Positions 9,869-18,238 of a stretch of 64,000 nucleotides of DNA are shown piece by piece; within the stretch, counting starts at the first letter, position 1, and each line of letters starts with the position of its first letter. The notes under the pieces were generated by a model that did not search any database, was not told the origin of the DNA, and saw nothing but the letters and a program-made list of their open reading frames with translations. Location: assembly GCF_018918185.1 (NCBI RefSeq), contig NZ_JAHLPZ010000009.1, positions 1 through 64,000 of the forward strand, given 5' to 3'. The translations under genes and the position numbers were made by a program. Origin of the DNA: Eubacterium sp. MSJ-21 (GTDB lineage: Bacteria; Bacillota; Clostridia; Lachnospirales; Lachnospiraceae).

Positions 9869-9914
9869 AGTTTTTTGAACCTTCCCTTCGTTGCTTCACC
9901 TGGAAGCATTTCAA

Positions 9915-9942
9915 ATTATAGCATGAAGAAAATTAAATTCAA
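9915..9942 (-). promoter_or_regulatory. Promoter of dnaD-dnaI operon
   Basis: On the minus strand: TTGAAT (9942-9937), 16-base spacer, extended TGC-TATAAT (-10 at 9920-9915). This is a near-consensus sigma-A promoter with an extended -10. Confidence 0.75.
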
Positions 9943-9977
9943 GCGAACATCTTTTCGGTCGGACTTTTTACGAAAAT

Positions 9978-10004
9978 TGTGGAAATTGTGGATAATGTGG
10001 ACAA
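9978..10004 (-). promoter_or_regulatory. Cluster of three abutting DnaA boxes
   Basis: Three contiguous 9-mers, TGTGGAAAT (9978), TGTGGATAA (9987) and TGTGGACAA (9996). The middle one is the exact complement of the consensus TTATCCACA; the third differs by one base. They end 36 bases upstream of the dnaD -35 element. Confidence 0.75.
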
Positions 10005-10086
10005 TGAGTTACCATAAAAACAGAGGGTGTGGAATCAAGCCATTTATGGACGATTTATGTTACAATTATGTTAACTAAAAATGAAA

Positions 10087-10119
10087 AGACCTGTTTGGTA
10101 ATTTCCCCCAAACAGGTCT
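10087..10119 (-). terminator. Intrinsic terminator of murC
   Basis: 12-bp perfect stem AGACCTGTTTGG (10087-10098) with CCAAACAGGTCT (10108-10119). On the minus strand it is followed by TTTTCATTTTT, so it terminates murC before the dnaD promoter. Confidence 0.85.
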
Positions 10120-10136
10120 GTGGATAATGTGGATAA
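10119..10136 (-). promoter_or_regulatory. Pair of perfect, abutting DnaA boxes
   Basis: Two consecutive TGTGGATAA 9-mers (10119-10127 and 10128-10136), both exact complements of TTATCCACA, lying between the murC stop codon and the murC terminator stem. Confidence 0.75.
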
Positions 10137-11519
10137 CTATTTTTTTAACAGTGTATTTCCGATAGAATCGACGTTTCCGGCCCCCATAGTTATCAACAAA
10201 TCATTTTTTTTACAATTTTTTTTCACATACTCTGTGATGCTGTCAAAGTCACCAAGGTAGATTGCATGGCCACCGTTGGCGTTGATCTTGTCGCAGACAT
10301 CTCTGGATGATACAAGACCTGTATCCTGTTCTCGTGCCGCGTAAATATCTGCAAGAAGCACATGATCACAGGTTGCAAGAGCCTGTCCGAATTCATCTAA
10401 GAGAGCCTTTGTTCTGGAGTATGTATGCGGCTGAAAGATGCACCACAGTTCATTGTGTGGCGTGTTTTTTGCGGCTGCCAGAGTTGCGGCAATCTCCGTT
10501 GGGTGGTGTGCATAATCGTCCACAATTTTGACACCGTTTTCCGTGACACCCTTGTGCTCGAATCGACGATGGGCACTGGAGCAACGTGCCAGGCCGGCAA
10601 TCGTATATTTACGGTCGATGCCAAGGAAGTCAGCGACTGCAATGACAGACAGGGAATTCATAACGTTATGGATTCCGGTTGCATGCAACTGAATCTGATC
10701 CTGCTTCTCACCTTTTACGACAAGCGTATAGGCAGGGTGTCCGTCTTCGTCAAAAGTAATATCCGTGGCACTGTAATCATTTCCGGCATTCATACCGAAG
10801 GTGATGATGTTGCAGTGCAGATCTTTTGTCACATGTTCGTAATATTTCATATCGCCATTGACCACGAGCAGTCCGTCGTCTGGCAGAATCTCGGCAAATG
10901 TTTTGAAGGAATCTGCGATCTCCTCAATGCCACTGAAGAAATCGAGGTGATCTGCATCCACATTCAGAATGATACTGATATAAGGATGGAACGCATGATA
11001 GCTGTTTGTGTACTCACAGGCCTCTGTGACAAAGTAATCGGAGTGTCCGACGCGGATGTTACCGCCGATGGCATCCAGCATACCGCCGATGGAAATGGTC
11101 GGATCGACCTGCGCTTCCAGCAATACATAAGAGAGCATGGATGTGGTTGTTGTCTTACCATGGGTACCACTGACTGCAACTCCGTATTTATAGTTTAGCA
11201 TGATCTGACCAAGAAGCTGCGCACGAGTGAGCATCGGAATATTGCGACGCTTGACTTCTACAAATTCCGGATTGTCTGCATGAATAGCTGCGGTATATAC
11301 AACCAAATCAATGTTATCAGAGATATTCTCTGCTTTCTGACCAATAAAAACATTGGCTCCAAGATTTTTCAGGATTTCCGTAATTTCAGATTCCTTCATG
11401 TCGGAACCGGATACGGTAAATCCCTCCTGTAATAAAATCTCGGCAAGTCCGCTCATGCTGATACCGCCGATCCCCATGAAATACACGTGGATTGGTTTTT
11501 CAAAATCTACATTATACAT
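10137..11519 (-). CDS. murC: UDP-N-acetylmuramate--L-alanine ligase
   Basis: Adds L-Ala to UDP-MurNAc, the first step of the peptidoglycan stem peptide. At 460 residues it has the usual length and three domains: an N-terminal UDP-binding Rossmann fold (MGIGGISMSGLAEIL), the central ATPase with P-loop GTHGKTTTTSM, and the C-terminal ligase domain with DDYAHHPTEI. It stands alone between its own promoter and terminator. Confidence 0.96.
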   Translation of the reverse strand: MYNVDFEKPIHVYFMGIGGISMSGLAEILLQEGFTVSGSDMKESEITEILKNLGANVFIGQKAENISDNIDLVVYTAAIHADNPEFVEVKRRNIPMLTRAQLLGQIMLNYKYGVAVSGTHGKTTTTSMLSYVLLEAQVDPTISIGGMLDAIGGNIRVGHSDYFVTEACEYTNSYHAFHPYISIILNVDADHLDFFSGIEEIADSFKTFAEILPDDGLLVVNGDMKYYEHVTKDLHCNIITFGMNAGNDYSATDITFDEDGHPAYTLVVKGEKQDQIQLHATGIHNVMNSLSVIAVADFLGIDRKYTIAGLARCSSAHRRFEHKGVTENGVKIVDDYAHHPTEIAATLAAAKNTPHNELWCIFQPHTYSRTKALLDEFGQALATCDHVLLADIYAAREQDTGLVSSRDVCDKINANGGHAIYLGDFDSITEYVKKNCKKNDLLITMGAGNVDSIGNTLLKK

Positions 11520-11598
11520 GATATAATCTGCCTTCCTTAATCTCTATTCGTAATGTATGGACACCGCAACAGGGGATGCAGAGCCATATTTATTCCAT

Positions 11599-11626
11599 AT
11601 TATAGCACGATTAAACGACATTACAA
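11599..11626 (-). promoter_or_regulatory. Promoter of murC
   Basis: Minus strand TTGTAA (11626-11621), 16-base spacer, extended TGC-TATAAT (-10 at 11604-11599), about 80 bases before the start codon. Confidence 0.7.
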
Positions 11627-11751
11627 CAAATTTACGAAATTTATATGCAATGTCGATTGACTTCATACGGTATTTATGACATTATATATTTTAGTAGTTT
11701 TTTATAAAAATTACGACCTATCAGAGAGGATTTATATTTAGGAGGAAAAGC

Positions 11752-12600
11752 ATGAAAGTATGTGAAATGTGTGGAGCACAGAATGATGATGTCTTCACAA
11801 AATGTGCAGTATGTGGCGCAGATCTGCCATCTGCAAATAGTCAGGATGGCGATGACGAGAAAACGGTGTTGATTAATCCGGATCAGGTAGCGGAGCAGCC
11901 ATCTGGTTTGTCATTAAAGACAGATACGAGTACGTATGGACAGGCAGATGCAGCGCAGACAAACCCACAGCCGGCAGCACCACAGTATGGCGGTATGGGA
12001 CAGCCGCAGATGAACGGTATGGGTATGAATGGTATGCCACAGCAGGGAATGCCAGGACAGGCTCCATACGGACAGCCGGGATTTGGCGGTCCGGCGCCAG
12101 CACAGCCGGCAAAGCCAAAGAAGGGTCTGATCATTGGAATTATTGCGGCTGCAGTTGCATTGCTGGCAGTTGCATTTGTTCTGATCTTTAAGGGCGGATT
12201 CGGAGCAAAGGGTGGAGCATCTTCCCCAGAGGCAGTTGCGCAGCAGTTTATCGAGGCGATGAATGATAAGGATGTAGATAAGATGGCAGCACTTTGTCCA
12301 CCTTTCCTTGATCCAGGACAGGAAGATATTGAGGATATGCTTGATTCTTATTCTGGGTATGACGTAACCTTCAAATATGAGGGTGTTGAGAGCAAAGAAA
12401 TGTATGATGGTGATGATCTGGATGATCTTGAAGAGGATGTCAGTGATTATGCTGACAAAACAATCAAGCTGCAGGATGCCTGTGATCTGGAGTTCTCCTT
12501 CAACGTAGCAGTTACGATGAGTGGCGAGACTTACGATCAGTCAAGCACATATCCAATCACATGTATCAAGTACAAGGGAAACTGGTATCTCTATGAGTAA
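11752..12600 (+). CDS. Zinc-ribbon membrane protein with Gly/Pro/Gln/Met-rich linker
   Basis: A 282-residue protein: N-terminal zinc ribbon (CEMCGAQNDDVFTKCAVCG), an acidic stretch, a low-complexity linker at about residues 75-120 (GMGQPQMNGMGMNGMPQQGM), one transmembrane helix at about 125-145, and an exported C-terminal domain of about 130 residues starting SPEAVAQQFIEAMNDKD. That last motif resembles DUF4878-like, NTF2-type lumazine-fold domains. Function unknown. RBS AGGAGG precedes the ATG closely. The next gene overlaps its stop codon. Confidence 0.7.
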   Translation: MKVCEMCGAQNDDVFTKCAVCGADLPSANSQDGDDEKTVLINPDQVAEQPSGLSLKTDTSTYGQADAAQTNPQPAAPQYGGMGQPQMNGMGMNGMPQQGMPGQAPYGQPGFGGPAPAQPAKPKKGLIIGIIAAAVALLAVAFVLIFKGGFGAKGGASSPEAVAQQFIEAMNDKDVDKMAALCPPFLDPGQEDIEDMLDSYSGYDVTFKYEGVESKEMYDGDDLDDLEEDVSDYADKTIKLQDACDLEFSFNVAVTMSGETYDQSSTYPITCIKYKGNWYLYE

Positions 12601-12883
12601 GAAGACACAGACGATTCTGACAATCTGTGTAGATATAAGTATGCTGGCAGTCGTTGCGATTGCCAGCTATTTATTACTCACAGGGAAATTGCATGGGAGC
12701 TGGATCTATGTAGCACAGGTTGCAATCATCGTTGCGATTCCGACGCTCTTTTTTGTTAGTTTTTTAAATTTCGGGATGCAGAAATATGAGAATCTGAACC
12801 AGGAGGACGCGTGGGAAGAAGCGCACGAGGATGAAGATGAAACAGAAGAACAGGATGAAAATAAAAATGCACCGCAATCCTAA
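12593..12883 (+). CDS. Small two-helix membrane protein with acidic tail
   Basis: A 96-residue protein with two transmembrane helices (about residues 9-30 and 37-60) and a strongly acidic Glu/Asp tail. The start at ATG 12593 overlaps the previous gene by 8 bases, which indicates coupled translation; a longer frame from 12521 would overlap far more and has no ribosome site. Not recognised as a named family. Its stop lies within the left arm of the downstream terminator. Confidence 0.65.
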   Translation: MSKKTQTILTICVDISMLAVVAIASYLLLTGKLHGSWIYVAQVAIIVAIPTLFFVSFLNFGMQKYENLNQEDAWEEAHEDEDETEEQDENKNAPQS

Positions 12884-12901
12884 TGATTGCGATGCATTTT
12901 T
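12863..12901. terminator. Bidirectional terminator
   Basis: 17-base arms AAAAATGCA-CC-GCAATC and GATTGCGATGCATTTTT with one mismatch and loop CTAAT. A-run and T-run on opposite sides serve both converging genes. Confidence 0.9.
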
Positions 12902-13401
12902 TATTGCTGATCGAATGTAATGCTGTCAGCCCATTGCAACATGGATTTTTCCAAAGATTCATACGAACGGTGCTTGCACACGAATTCGCAGATCCAATAG
13001 TTGTTTCCTTGCTGAAACATGCAGTGCAGGTAGGTGTATTTGGCGCCGGAAACAGTCTGTGTGTTGCTAAAATAATAGTAGTTGTTCCGCTGTACCAGTT
13101 TGTCTGTGGAAATGTCATTCAGGTTACAGATTTCCTTTGCATAATCTTTCAGTCCGGCGATTTCGTAGCCCTGATATTCCAGATCAGAGGCATTTTCGGT
13201 TTTTACTGAAAATGACACGTCGTCGCTTACGAAGTATGCATCAAAACCGGACATCTTACTTTCTTTGAAATTATCGGTCAGGGTAACTGTCATTGTGCCA
13301 ACGGTGAAATTCTTCGGATTGCCACTGCATCCGCACAGGAAACAGGCGGTAAGTACAATCAGGCACAAGCCCAGGGTTATTTTCTTAGATTTCGAACGCA
13401 T
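12901..13401 (-). CDS. Predicted lipoprotein
   Basis: A 166-residue protein with a lipoprotein signal (basic start MRSKSKK, hydrophobic core, lipobox FLCGC). The mature part is beta-rich with aromatic strands (NNYYYFSNTQ, YTYLHCMFQQGNNYWICEF), similar in pattern to small PsbP-like or DUF-type surface domains, but no family is recognised. It lies 15 bases downstream of the next minus-strand gene and is probably cotranscribed with it. Confidence 0.65.
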   Translation of the reverse strand: MRSKSKKITLGLCLIVLTACFLCGCSGNPKNFTVGTMTVTLTDNFKESKMSGFDAYFVSDDVSFSVKTENASDLEYQGYEIAGLKDYAKEICNLNDISTDKLVQRNNYYYFSNTQTVSGAKYTYLHCMFQQGNNYWICEFVCKHRSYESLEKSMLQWADSITFDQQ

Positions 13402-13416
13402 AGTTAAACTCCTTTC

Positions 13417-13989
13417 CTAGTTGCCGTCGTCTTGTTGATGCTGTTTGGAGAGTCCTTCCTGTATAAATGCATCGATGTTACGTTCGGTTGATTTTAAAAT
13501 CGCTGCCAGTCGTTCCTGCTCGGCGGCTTTTTCTTTTGCAGCGTCGATTTCGCGTTGCTTTTTCGCTTCATCCTCTGCGGCTTCCCGGTTGAGACGCGCC
13601 ATGATCTCGTTGGCGCGGGCTAACACATCGTCATCGACATCTGCCGGGATTTCTTCCGGATCTAATACAGAATCGGTGCTGCTTATGTCTGGTTCTGCCC
13701 CGGTGTCCGGTGCGGATGTCATAGGTTCGGCTGACATATGTGCTGCCTCGGAGACCAGATCATCGACGTTATGCTGGCTTTGACGGTTTGTGTCAAGCAC
13801 GGCATCTGCAAGTGCCTGTGCATCCAGTGTTGCCGGTTGTGCTGTTGCCTTTGGATTTGCATATTTGACATCGGGCTCTTTTGCTTCTGGCCAATAGCCG
13901 TTATGGGTGAGTTTATAGACCGGCTTATATACGATACACCACCATTTGTAGACGGTTCGTTTTGCCCGGAATAGAAAGTTATCGTACAT
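13417..13989 (-). CDS. Hypothetical charged protein with coiled-coil C-terminus
   Basis: 190 residues: an aromatic, basic N-terminus (MYDNFLFRAKRTVYKWWCIVYKP), an Ala/Pro/Asp-rich disordered middle, and a Glu/Lys/Ala-rich helix (about residues 125-175) that should form a coiled coil. No signal peptide, no recognised domain. First gene of a two-gene minus-strand unit with the lipoprotein. Confidence 0.55.
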   Translation of the reverse strand: MYDNFLFRAKRTVYKWWCIVYKPVYKLTHNGYWPEAKEPDVKYANPKATAQPATLDAQALADAVLDTNRQSQHNVDDLVSEAAHMSAEPMTSAPDTGAEPDISSTDSVLDPEEIPADVDDDVLARANEIMARLNREAAEDEAKKQREIDAAKEKAAEQERLAAILKSTERNIDAFIQEGLSKQHQQDDGN

Positions 13990-14112
13990 GTATGCCTCCT
14001 ATATATTGTGTGTAAAAATGTATAACGCTACCACTATAATAACATGATTTTATCTGGAATAAAAGTTAAAAATTTGTTAGATTTTTAGGTGAAAAATAGT
14101 TCAGAAATATGG

Positions 14113-14141
14113 TTGTAAATCTTGACACAAGCGATTATACT
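14113..14141 (+). promoter_or_regulatory. Promoter of pyk
   Basis: TTGTAA (14113-14118), 17-base spacer, TATACT (14136-14141), about 60 bases before the start codon. Confidence 0.6.
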
Positions 14142-14202
14142 AGGGGTGTATGTCAAAATGGGGAAAAAGTTTGGCAAATAAATAAAAACGAGGTAATAAG
14201 TG

Positions 14203-15621
14203 ATGAGAAAGACAAAGATTGTTTGCACACTGGGACCTGCAACGGATAACGAGGATGTGCTGCGGAAGCTTATGCTTGCAGGAATGAATGTAGCAAGGCT
14301 GAATTTTTCACATGGCACACACGAAGAACAAAAGAGACGTATGGACATGGTCAAAAAACTGCGTGCGGAGTTGGGACTTCCAATCGCAATTTTGCTCGAC
14401 ACAAAAGGACCTGAGATACGTACCCGCGATTTTGATGGTGGAAAGGCAGTACTTAAAGCGGGCGATTTCTTTACACTGACAACGAGAGATCTCGTTGGTG
14501 ACAGTACGATTACCTCTATTACATACAAAGATTTGTACAAGGATGTACAGATTGGTACGCATATTCTGATTGATGATGGTCTGATTGAACTTCAGGTGAC
14601 CTCTATCAGCGGCGAGGATATCCTGTGTACAGTCATTACCGGAGGACCAATCTCAAATCACAAGGGTATTAATGTACCGGACGTACATCTGAATATGCCG
14701 TACTTAAGTGAAGCAGATCAAAGCGATATTCTGTTTGGTATTGAGCAGGATGTGGATTTTATAGCGGCTTCTTTCGTACGTTCTGCCAAGGATGTATTGG
14801 AGATCCGTGAGTTATTGAATGCGAATGGAGGAAATAATATCAATATTATTTCCAAGATTGAGAATTCTGAGGGCGTTAATCACATCGACGATATCATCTA
14901 TGTATCCGATGGTATCATGGTTGCCCGTGGCGATATGGGTGTCGAGATTCCTTGTGAGGAGGTTCCGGTTATCCAGAAGATGATTATCAATAAGGTATAT
15001 ATGGCTGGCAAGCAGGTTATTACCGCAACACAGATGTTGGATTCCATGATCAAGAATCCGCGTCCGACACGTGCGGAGACAACGGATGTTGCAAATGCCA
15101 TCTATGATGGTACAAGCGCTGTCATGTTGTCAGGAGAGAGTGCTGCCGGCAAATATCCGGTAGAGGCTGTGGAGATGATGGCAAAGATTGCAGAGCGTGC
15201 AGAGGCAGCCATTGATTATAAGAAAAACTTCTATCATTATGAGCGTGCTGCAAACCAGAATGTGACAGATGCTGTCTGCCATGCAGCATGTACAACTGCC
15301 ATTGACTTGAATGCGGCAGCAGTTATCATCGTGACAAAGTCCGGTGTATCTGCAAGAAATATTTCGAAGTACAGACCAAGCTGCAATATCATTGCCGGTA
15401 CGACGAGTGATAAGGCATATCGTCAGCTCAATATGTCATGGGGTGTTACTCCGGTGCATCTGGAAGAGCAGAATGAAGTATTTACATTGTTTGACCATGC
15501 GGTGGAAGCAGGTAAGAAGCAGGGATTGTTGCAGCCGGGCGACAAGGTTGTAATCGGAGCCGGTGTGCCGCTTGGTATCTCCGGCAATACGAATATGTTG
15601 AAAGTACAGGTAGTAGAGTAG
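14203..15621 (+). CDS. pyk: Pyruvate kinase
   Basis: Converts PEP and ADP to pyruvate and ATP, the last ATP-forming step of glycolysis. A 472-residue protein of normal length with N-terminal TKIVCTLGPAT, the substrate loop NFSHGTHEEQKRR, the B domain (ILLDTKGPEIRTRDF), the Lys/Mg site (IISKIENSEGV and MVARGDMGVEIP) and the C-terminal regulatory domain. It lacks the PEP-utiliser extra domain of Bacillus-type enzymes. Start at ATG 14203 with GAGG 9 bases before. Twelve bases separate it from the glycosyltransferase gene, so they may be cotranscribed. Confidence 0.97.
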   Translation: MRKTKIVCTLGPATDNEDVLRKLMLAGMNVARLNFSHGTHEEQKRRMDMVKKLRAELGLPIAILLDTKGPEIRTRDFDGGKAVLKAGDFFTLTTRDLVGDSTITSITYKDLYKDVQIGTHILIDDGLIELQVTSISGEDILCTVITGGPISNHKGINVPDVHLNMPYLSEADQSDILFGIEQDVDFIAASFVRSAKDVLEIRELLNANGGNNINIISKIENSEGVNHIDDIIYVSDGIMVARGDMGVEIPCEEVPVIQKMIINKVYMAGKQVITATQMLDSMIKNPRPTRAETTDVANAIYDGTSAVMLSGESAAGKYPVEAVEMMAKIAERAEAAIDYKKNFYHYERAANQNVTDAVCHAACTTAIDLNAAAVIIVTKSGVSARNISKYRPSCNIIAGTTSDKAYRQLNMSWGVTPVHLEEQNEVFTLFDHAVEAGKKQGLLQPGDKVVIGAGVPLGISGNTNMLKVQVVE

Positions 15622-15633
15622 AGAAGAGGGTTT

Positions 15634-16344
15634 ATGAAGACACTGGTGATAATACCAGCCTACAATGAGGCGCTGAATATTGTGCATACAGTTGAGAGCT
15701 TGAAGGCGGCATGCCCGGATGTGGATTATGTGATTGTGAATGATTGCTCCGGGGATAATACGGTTGAAGTCTGTGAAGAACGTGGATACTCGTATTTGTC
15801 TTTGCCAATCAACCTTGGAATTGGAGGCGGCATGCAGACAGGGTATCGGTATGCCGCAGAGCATGGATATGATATTGCAATCCAGATGGACGGAGATGGA
15901 CAGCACAATGCGGAATATATTCCGGATCTGATTGCACCGATTGAAAAAGGTGAGGCAGATCTGGTTATAGGTTCACGGTTTATCAATAAAGAAGGATTTC
16001 AGACATCGGGGATGCGACGCGCTGGAATTAACGTATTAAATACAGTGCTTCGTTTGTTTGGACATGTGCGGATTACAGATGCAACAAGTGGTTTCCGTGC
16101 AGCTTCCAAAGGTGTTTTATCGTTTTTTGCACATAATTATGCACAGGATTATCCGGAGCCGGAGTCAATCATTGCAGTGAATGCAAATGGATTTAAGGTA
16201 AAGGAAATTCCTGTGATTATGAATGAGCGTATGGCAGGAGTATCATCCATCAGTCCGTGGAAATCTGTCTATTATATGGTCAAGGTTACACTGGCGATTG
16301 TAATCTATCGGATTGCAGGAAAGAAGTGGGGGAAACGGCGATGA
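15634..16344 (+). CDS. Family 2 glycosyltransferase (DPM1/GtrB-like)
   Basis: 236 residues with a GT-A fold: PAYNEALNI, VNDCSGDNT, the metal-binding QMDGDGQH and GSRFINKEG motifs. This pattern is typical of polyprenyl-phosphate glycosyltransferases that load a sugar onto a lipid carrier. No C-terminal transmembrane pair is evident apart from a weakly hydrophobic end. It overlaps the DUF2304 gene by 4 bases; DUF2304 proteins commonly accompany such transferases, which suggests a membrane complex for surface glycan synthesis. Confidence 0.9.
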   Translation: MKTLVIIPAYNEALNIVHTVESLKAACPDVDYVIVNDCSGDNTVEVCEERGYSYLSLPINLGIGGGMQTGYRYAAEHGYDIAIQMDGDGQHNAEYIPDLIAPIEKGEADLVIGSRFINKEGFQTSGMRRAGINVLNTVLRLFGHVRITDATSGFRAASKGVLSFFAHNYAQDYPEPESIIAVNANGFKVKEIPVIMNERMAGVSSISPWKSVYYMVKVTLAIVIYRIAGKKWGKRR

Positions 16345-16718
16345 TGACAACATTATTTCGAATAATATTATTGGTATGTGTGCTGTTGTACCTAGCTGTG
16401 ATCCTGATCCTAATGAGAAAAGGCCGCATGAGTTTGAAATATTCCCTCATTTGGTTTTTGTCTGGGGTTATTTTGTTGATCTGTGCGATATTCCCGCAGG
16501 TGATCCGGTTTTTTACAAGACTGATTGGTGTGTATTCGGAGGCAAATGCTGTGTTTTTTATAGGGGTTTGTTTCCTGATTTTAATTGTATTGTCGCTGAC
16601 ATCCATTGCATCCGGGCAGTCTGAAAGAATCCGGACATTGGTACAGACGCAGGCGATTTTAGAAAAGCGTGTACGGGATTTGGAGAAGAAAGTGGAGCAG
16701 TTGGAGCATGAAGAATAA
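16341..16718 (+). CDS. DUF2304 family membrane protein
   Basis: 125 residues with three hydrophobic helices and a C-terminal coiled coil (LVQTQAILEKRVRDLEKKVE). The central motif SLKYSLIWFLSGVILL is typical of DUF2304. The start at 16341 (ATGATGA) overlaps the upstream stop; longer upstream frames have no ribosome site. Probably anchors or assists the neighbouring glycosyltransferases. Confidence 0.85.
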   Translation: MMTTLFRIILLVCVLLYLAVILILMRKGRMSLKYSLIWFLSGVILLICAIFPQVIRFFTRLIGVYSEANAVFFIGVCFLILIVLSLTSIASGQSERIRTLVQTQAILEKRVRDLEKKVEQLEHEE

Positions 16719-17514
16719 TTTTACGGCAAAGGATCACACATTTGTGATCTGTGCATACAAAGAAAGTAAATATCTGAAAAATTGTATCCGTTCGCTGGAA
16801 AATCAGACAATCAAAAGCAGAATTCTGATTGCAACTTCGACAGGAAACTCTTATATCCGGGAACTGGCAAAACAATACCAGATTCCTTTATATGAGAATG
16901 ATGCACCATCCGGGATTGCGACTGATTGGAATTTTGCATACCGGCAGGCACATACCAGACTGGTAACAATTGCGCATCAGGATGATATCTATAACCCGGA
17001 TTATCTGGAGAAGATATTATATGCTGTAAATCATGCAAAAGATCCAATTCTGGCACATACAGCATATTACGAGATTCGGGATGGTAAACCGGTATGTAAG
17101 AACCGGTTATTGACGATTAAGAGGATTTTGCTGCTTCCATTTACGACAAGAAAGACATGGAACAGTATTTTTCTGAGACGGCGGTCTTTATCCTTTGGAT
17201 GTGGGATTTGCTGCCCGTCGGTTACCTATGTAAAGGAACGGCTTCCGGAAGAACCGTTTGCGGTTGGATGTAAAGCAGATCTGGACTGGGAAGCATGGGA
17301 ACGATATTCCAGATTACCGGGAGCGTTTTGTTATGTAAAAAAACCTGTGATGGGACATCGTGTACATGAGGAGTCCGAGACATCCCATGTGATTGGAGAA
17401 AACAACGGACGAAGCCCGGAGGATTATGCGATGTTTCGGAAATTCTGGCCGGAATGGATGGCAAAGCTGTTGATGCGGTTTTATCAGAAGGGGCAGGATA
17501 GCAACCAGTTATAG
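16708..17514 (+). CDS. Glycosyltransferase family 2 protein
   Basis: 268 residues, GT-A-like: FVICAYKESKYLKNCIRSL at the start, then APSGIATDWNFAYRQA and the DxD-like IAHQDDIYNPDYL. The C-terminal half (GCKADLDWEAWERYSRLPG) fits acceptor-binding parts of rhamnosyl- or galactosyl-type transferases, but the sugar cannot be told. It overlaps the DUF2304 stop by 11 bases and ends a three-gene surface-glycan unit. Confidence 0.85.
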   Translation: MKNNFTAKDHTFVICAYKESKYLKNCIRSLENQTIKSRILIATSTGNSYIRELAKQYQIPLYENDAPSGIATDWNFAYRQAHTRLVTIAHQDDIYNPDYLEKILYAVNHAKDPILAHTAYYEIRDGKPVCKNRLLTIKRILLLPFTTRKTWNSIFLRRRSLSFGCGICCPSVTYVKERLPEEPFAVGCKADLDWEAWERYSRLPGAFCYVKKPVMGHRVHEESETSHVIGENNGRSPEDYAMFRKFWPEWMAKLLMRFYQKGQDSNQL

Positions 17515-17531
17515 GAAATTGTAAAAATTGC

Positions 17532-17560
17532 TTGCTATCTGAAGAAAAAAGCGTTACAAT
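17532..17560 (+). promoter_or_regulatory. Promoter of ferredoxin gene
   Basis: TTGCTA (17532-17537), 17-base spacer, TACAAT (17555-17560), about 70 bases upstream of the start codon. Confidence 0.6.
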
Positions 17561-17632
17561 GTCAACGTGATAATTATTATCAATAAAAGTTGATTTTATC
17601 AATATCAAAGGAAGAGTAAGGAGGATATTACC

Positions 17633-17803
17633 ATGGCATTTAAGATTAATGATGGATGCGTTATGTGTGGAGCATGTGCAGGTGCTTGTCCTGTAGGCGC
17701 AATCTCAGAAGGCGATGGCAAGTACGAAATCGACGCTTCTCTGTGTATTTCATGCGGAGCATGTGCAGGAACTTGCCCAACAGGTGTTATCTCTGAGGAG
17801 TAA
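17633..17803 (+). CDS. 2[4Fe-4S] clostridial-type ferredoxin
   Basis: A 56-residue electron carrier with two classical cluster motifs: C9-x2-C12-x2-C15-x3-C19-P and C38-x2-C41-x2-C44-x3-C48-P. The internal duplication (CGACAGACPVGAIS and CGACAGTCPTGVIS) is plain. AGGAGG lies 8 bases before the ATG. With its own promoter and a strong terminator it is a monocistronic, probably highly expressed gene, as is usual for the main ferredoxin of fermentative clostridia. Confidence 0.96.
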   Translation: MAFKINDGCVMCGACAGACPVGAISEGDGKYEIDASLCISCGACAGTCPTGVISEE

Positions 17804-17822
17804 TCCATAGCGGTTACATATA

Positions 17823-17863
17823 GAAAAAGAGTCTTGGTATAGTATCAAGACTCTTTTTCTTTT
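17823..17863 (+). terminator. Terminator of ferredoxin gene
   Basis: Perfect 14-bp stem GAAAAAGAGTCTTG (17823-17836) with CAAGACTCTTTTTC (17846-17859), ending in a T-rich tail. Confidence 0.92.
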
Positions 17864-18156
17864 GCTCTTGAATATACAATATGAAAATTATCTGTTTAGT
17901 TTTCCTATCACCTTCTTTCTGTGAACGCATATCATATCCGTATAAACATAAGAAGTTACTGTGATAATTTTATATATTCCTTCGTATGATATGCAATGGA
18001 TATAACTATAATGGAAATAAAATTGTAGGAAAAACCTACAAAGAAATAAGAATTGTAAATAACTATGCAAGATTTACCATACTATATTATTGGTAAAAAT
18101 GCAAGACGCTGGAAACGATTTTCCATCAATAAATTGTGAAAATATTAAGAAATCGC
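17864..18156. other. AT-rich noncoding region upstream of mecA with several dyads
   Basis: No supported gene. It holds small inverted repeats: TTGTAGG/CCTACAA around an A5 loop (18023-18041), TTTACCA/TGGTAAA (about 18073-18096) flanked by ATGCAAGA direct repeats, and TGGAAA-4-TTTCCA (18110-18125). The last lies about 30 bases upstream of the mecA -35. Confidence 0.5.
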
Positions 18157-18184
18157 TTTACATGTCGGAGTTTTGTGATAAACT
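18157..18184 (+). promoter_or_regulatory. Promoter of mecA
   Basis: TTTACA (18157-18162), 16-base spacer, TAAACT (18179-18184). Confidence 0.5.
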
Positions 18185-18238
18185 AAGTAATACAAAAAAA
18201 TAATATTTTTTTGAACACTTGCGAAGGAGTTGACGAGT

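Noticed and set aside
14122-14127. Perfect TTGACA near pyk
   Set aside because: It is only 8 bases from TATACT and no good -10 lies 16-18 bases after it; TTGTAA at 14113 fits better.
17888-18070. 60-codon minus-strand frame upstream of mecA
   Set aside because: No ribosome site and Phe/Tyr/Cys-rich composition typical of AT-rich noncoding DNA.
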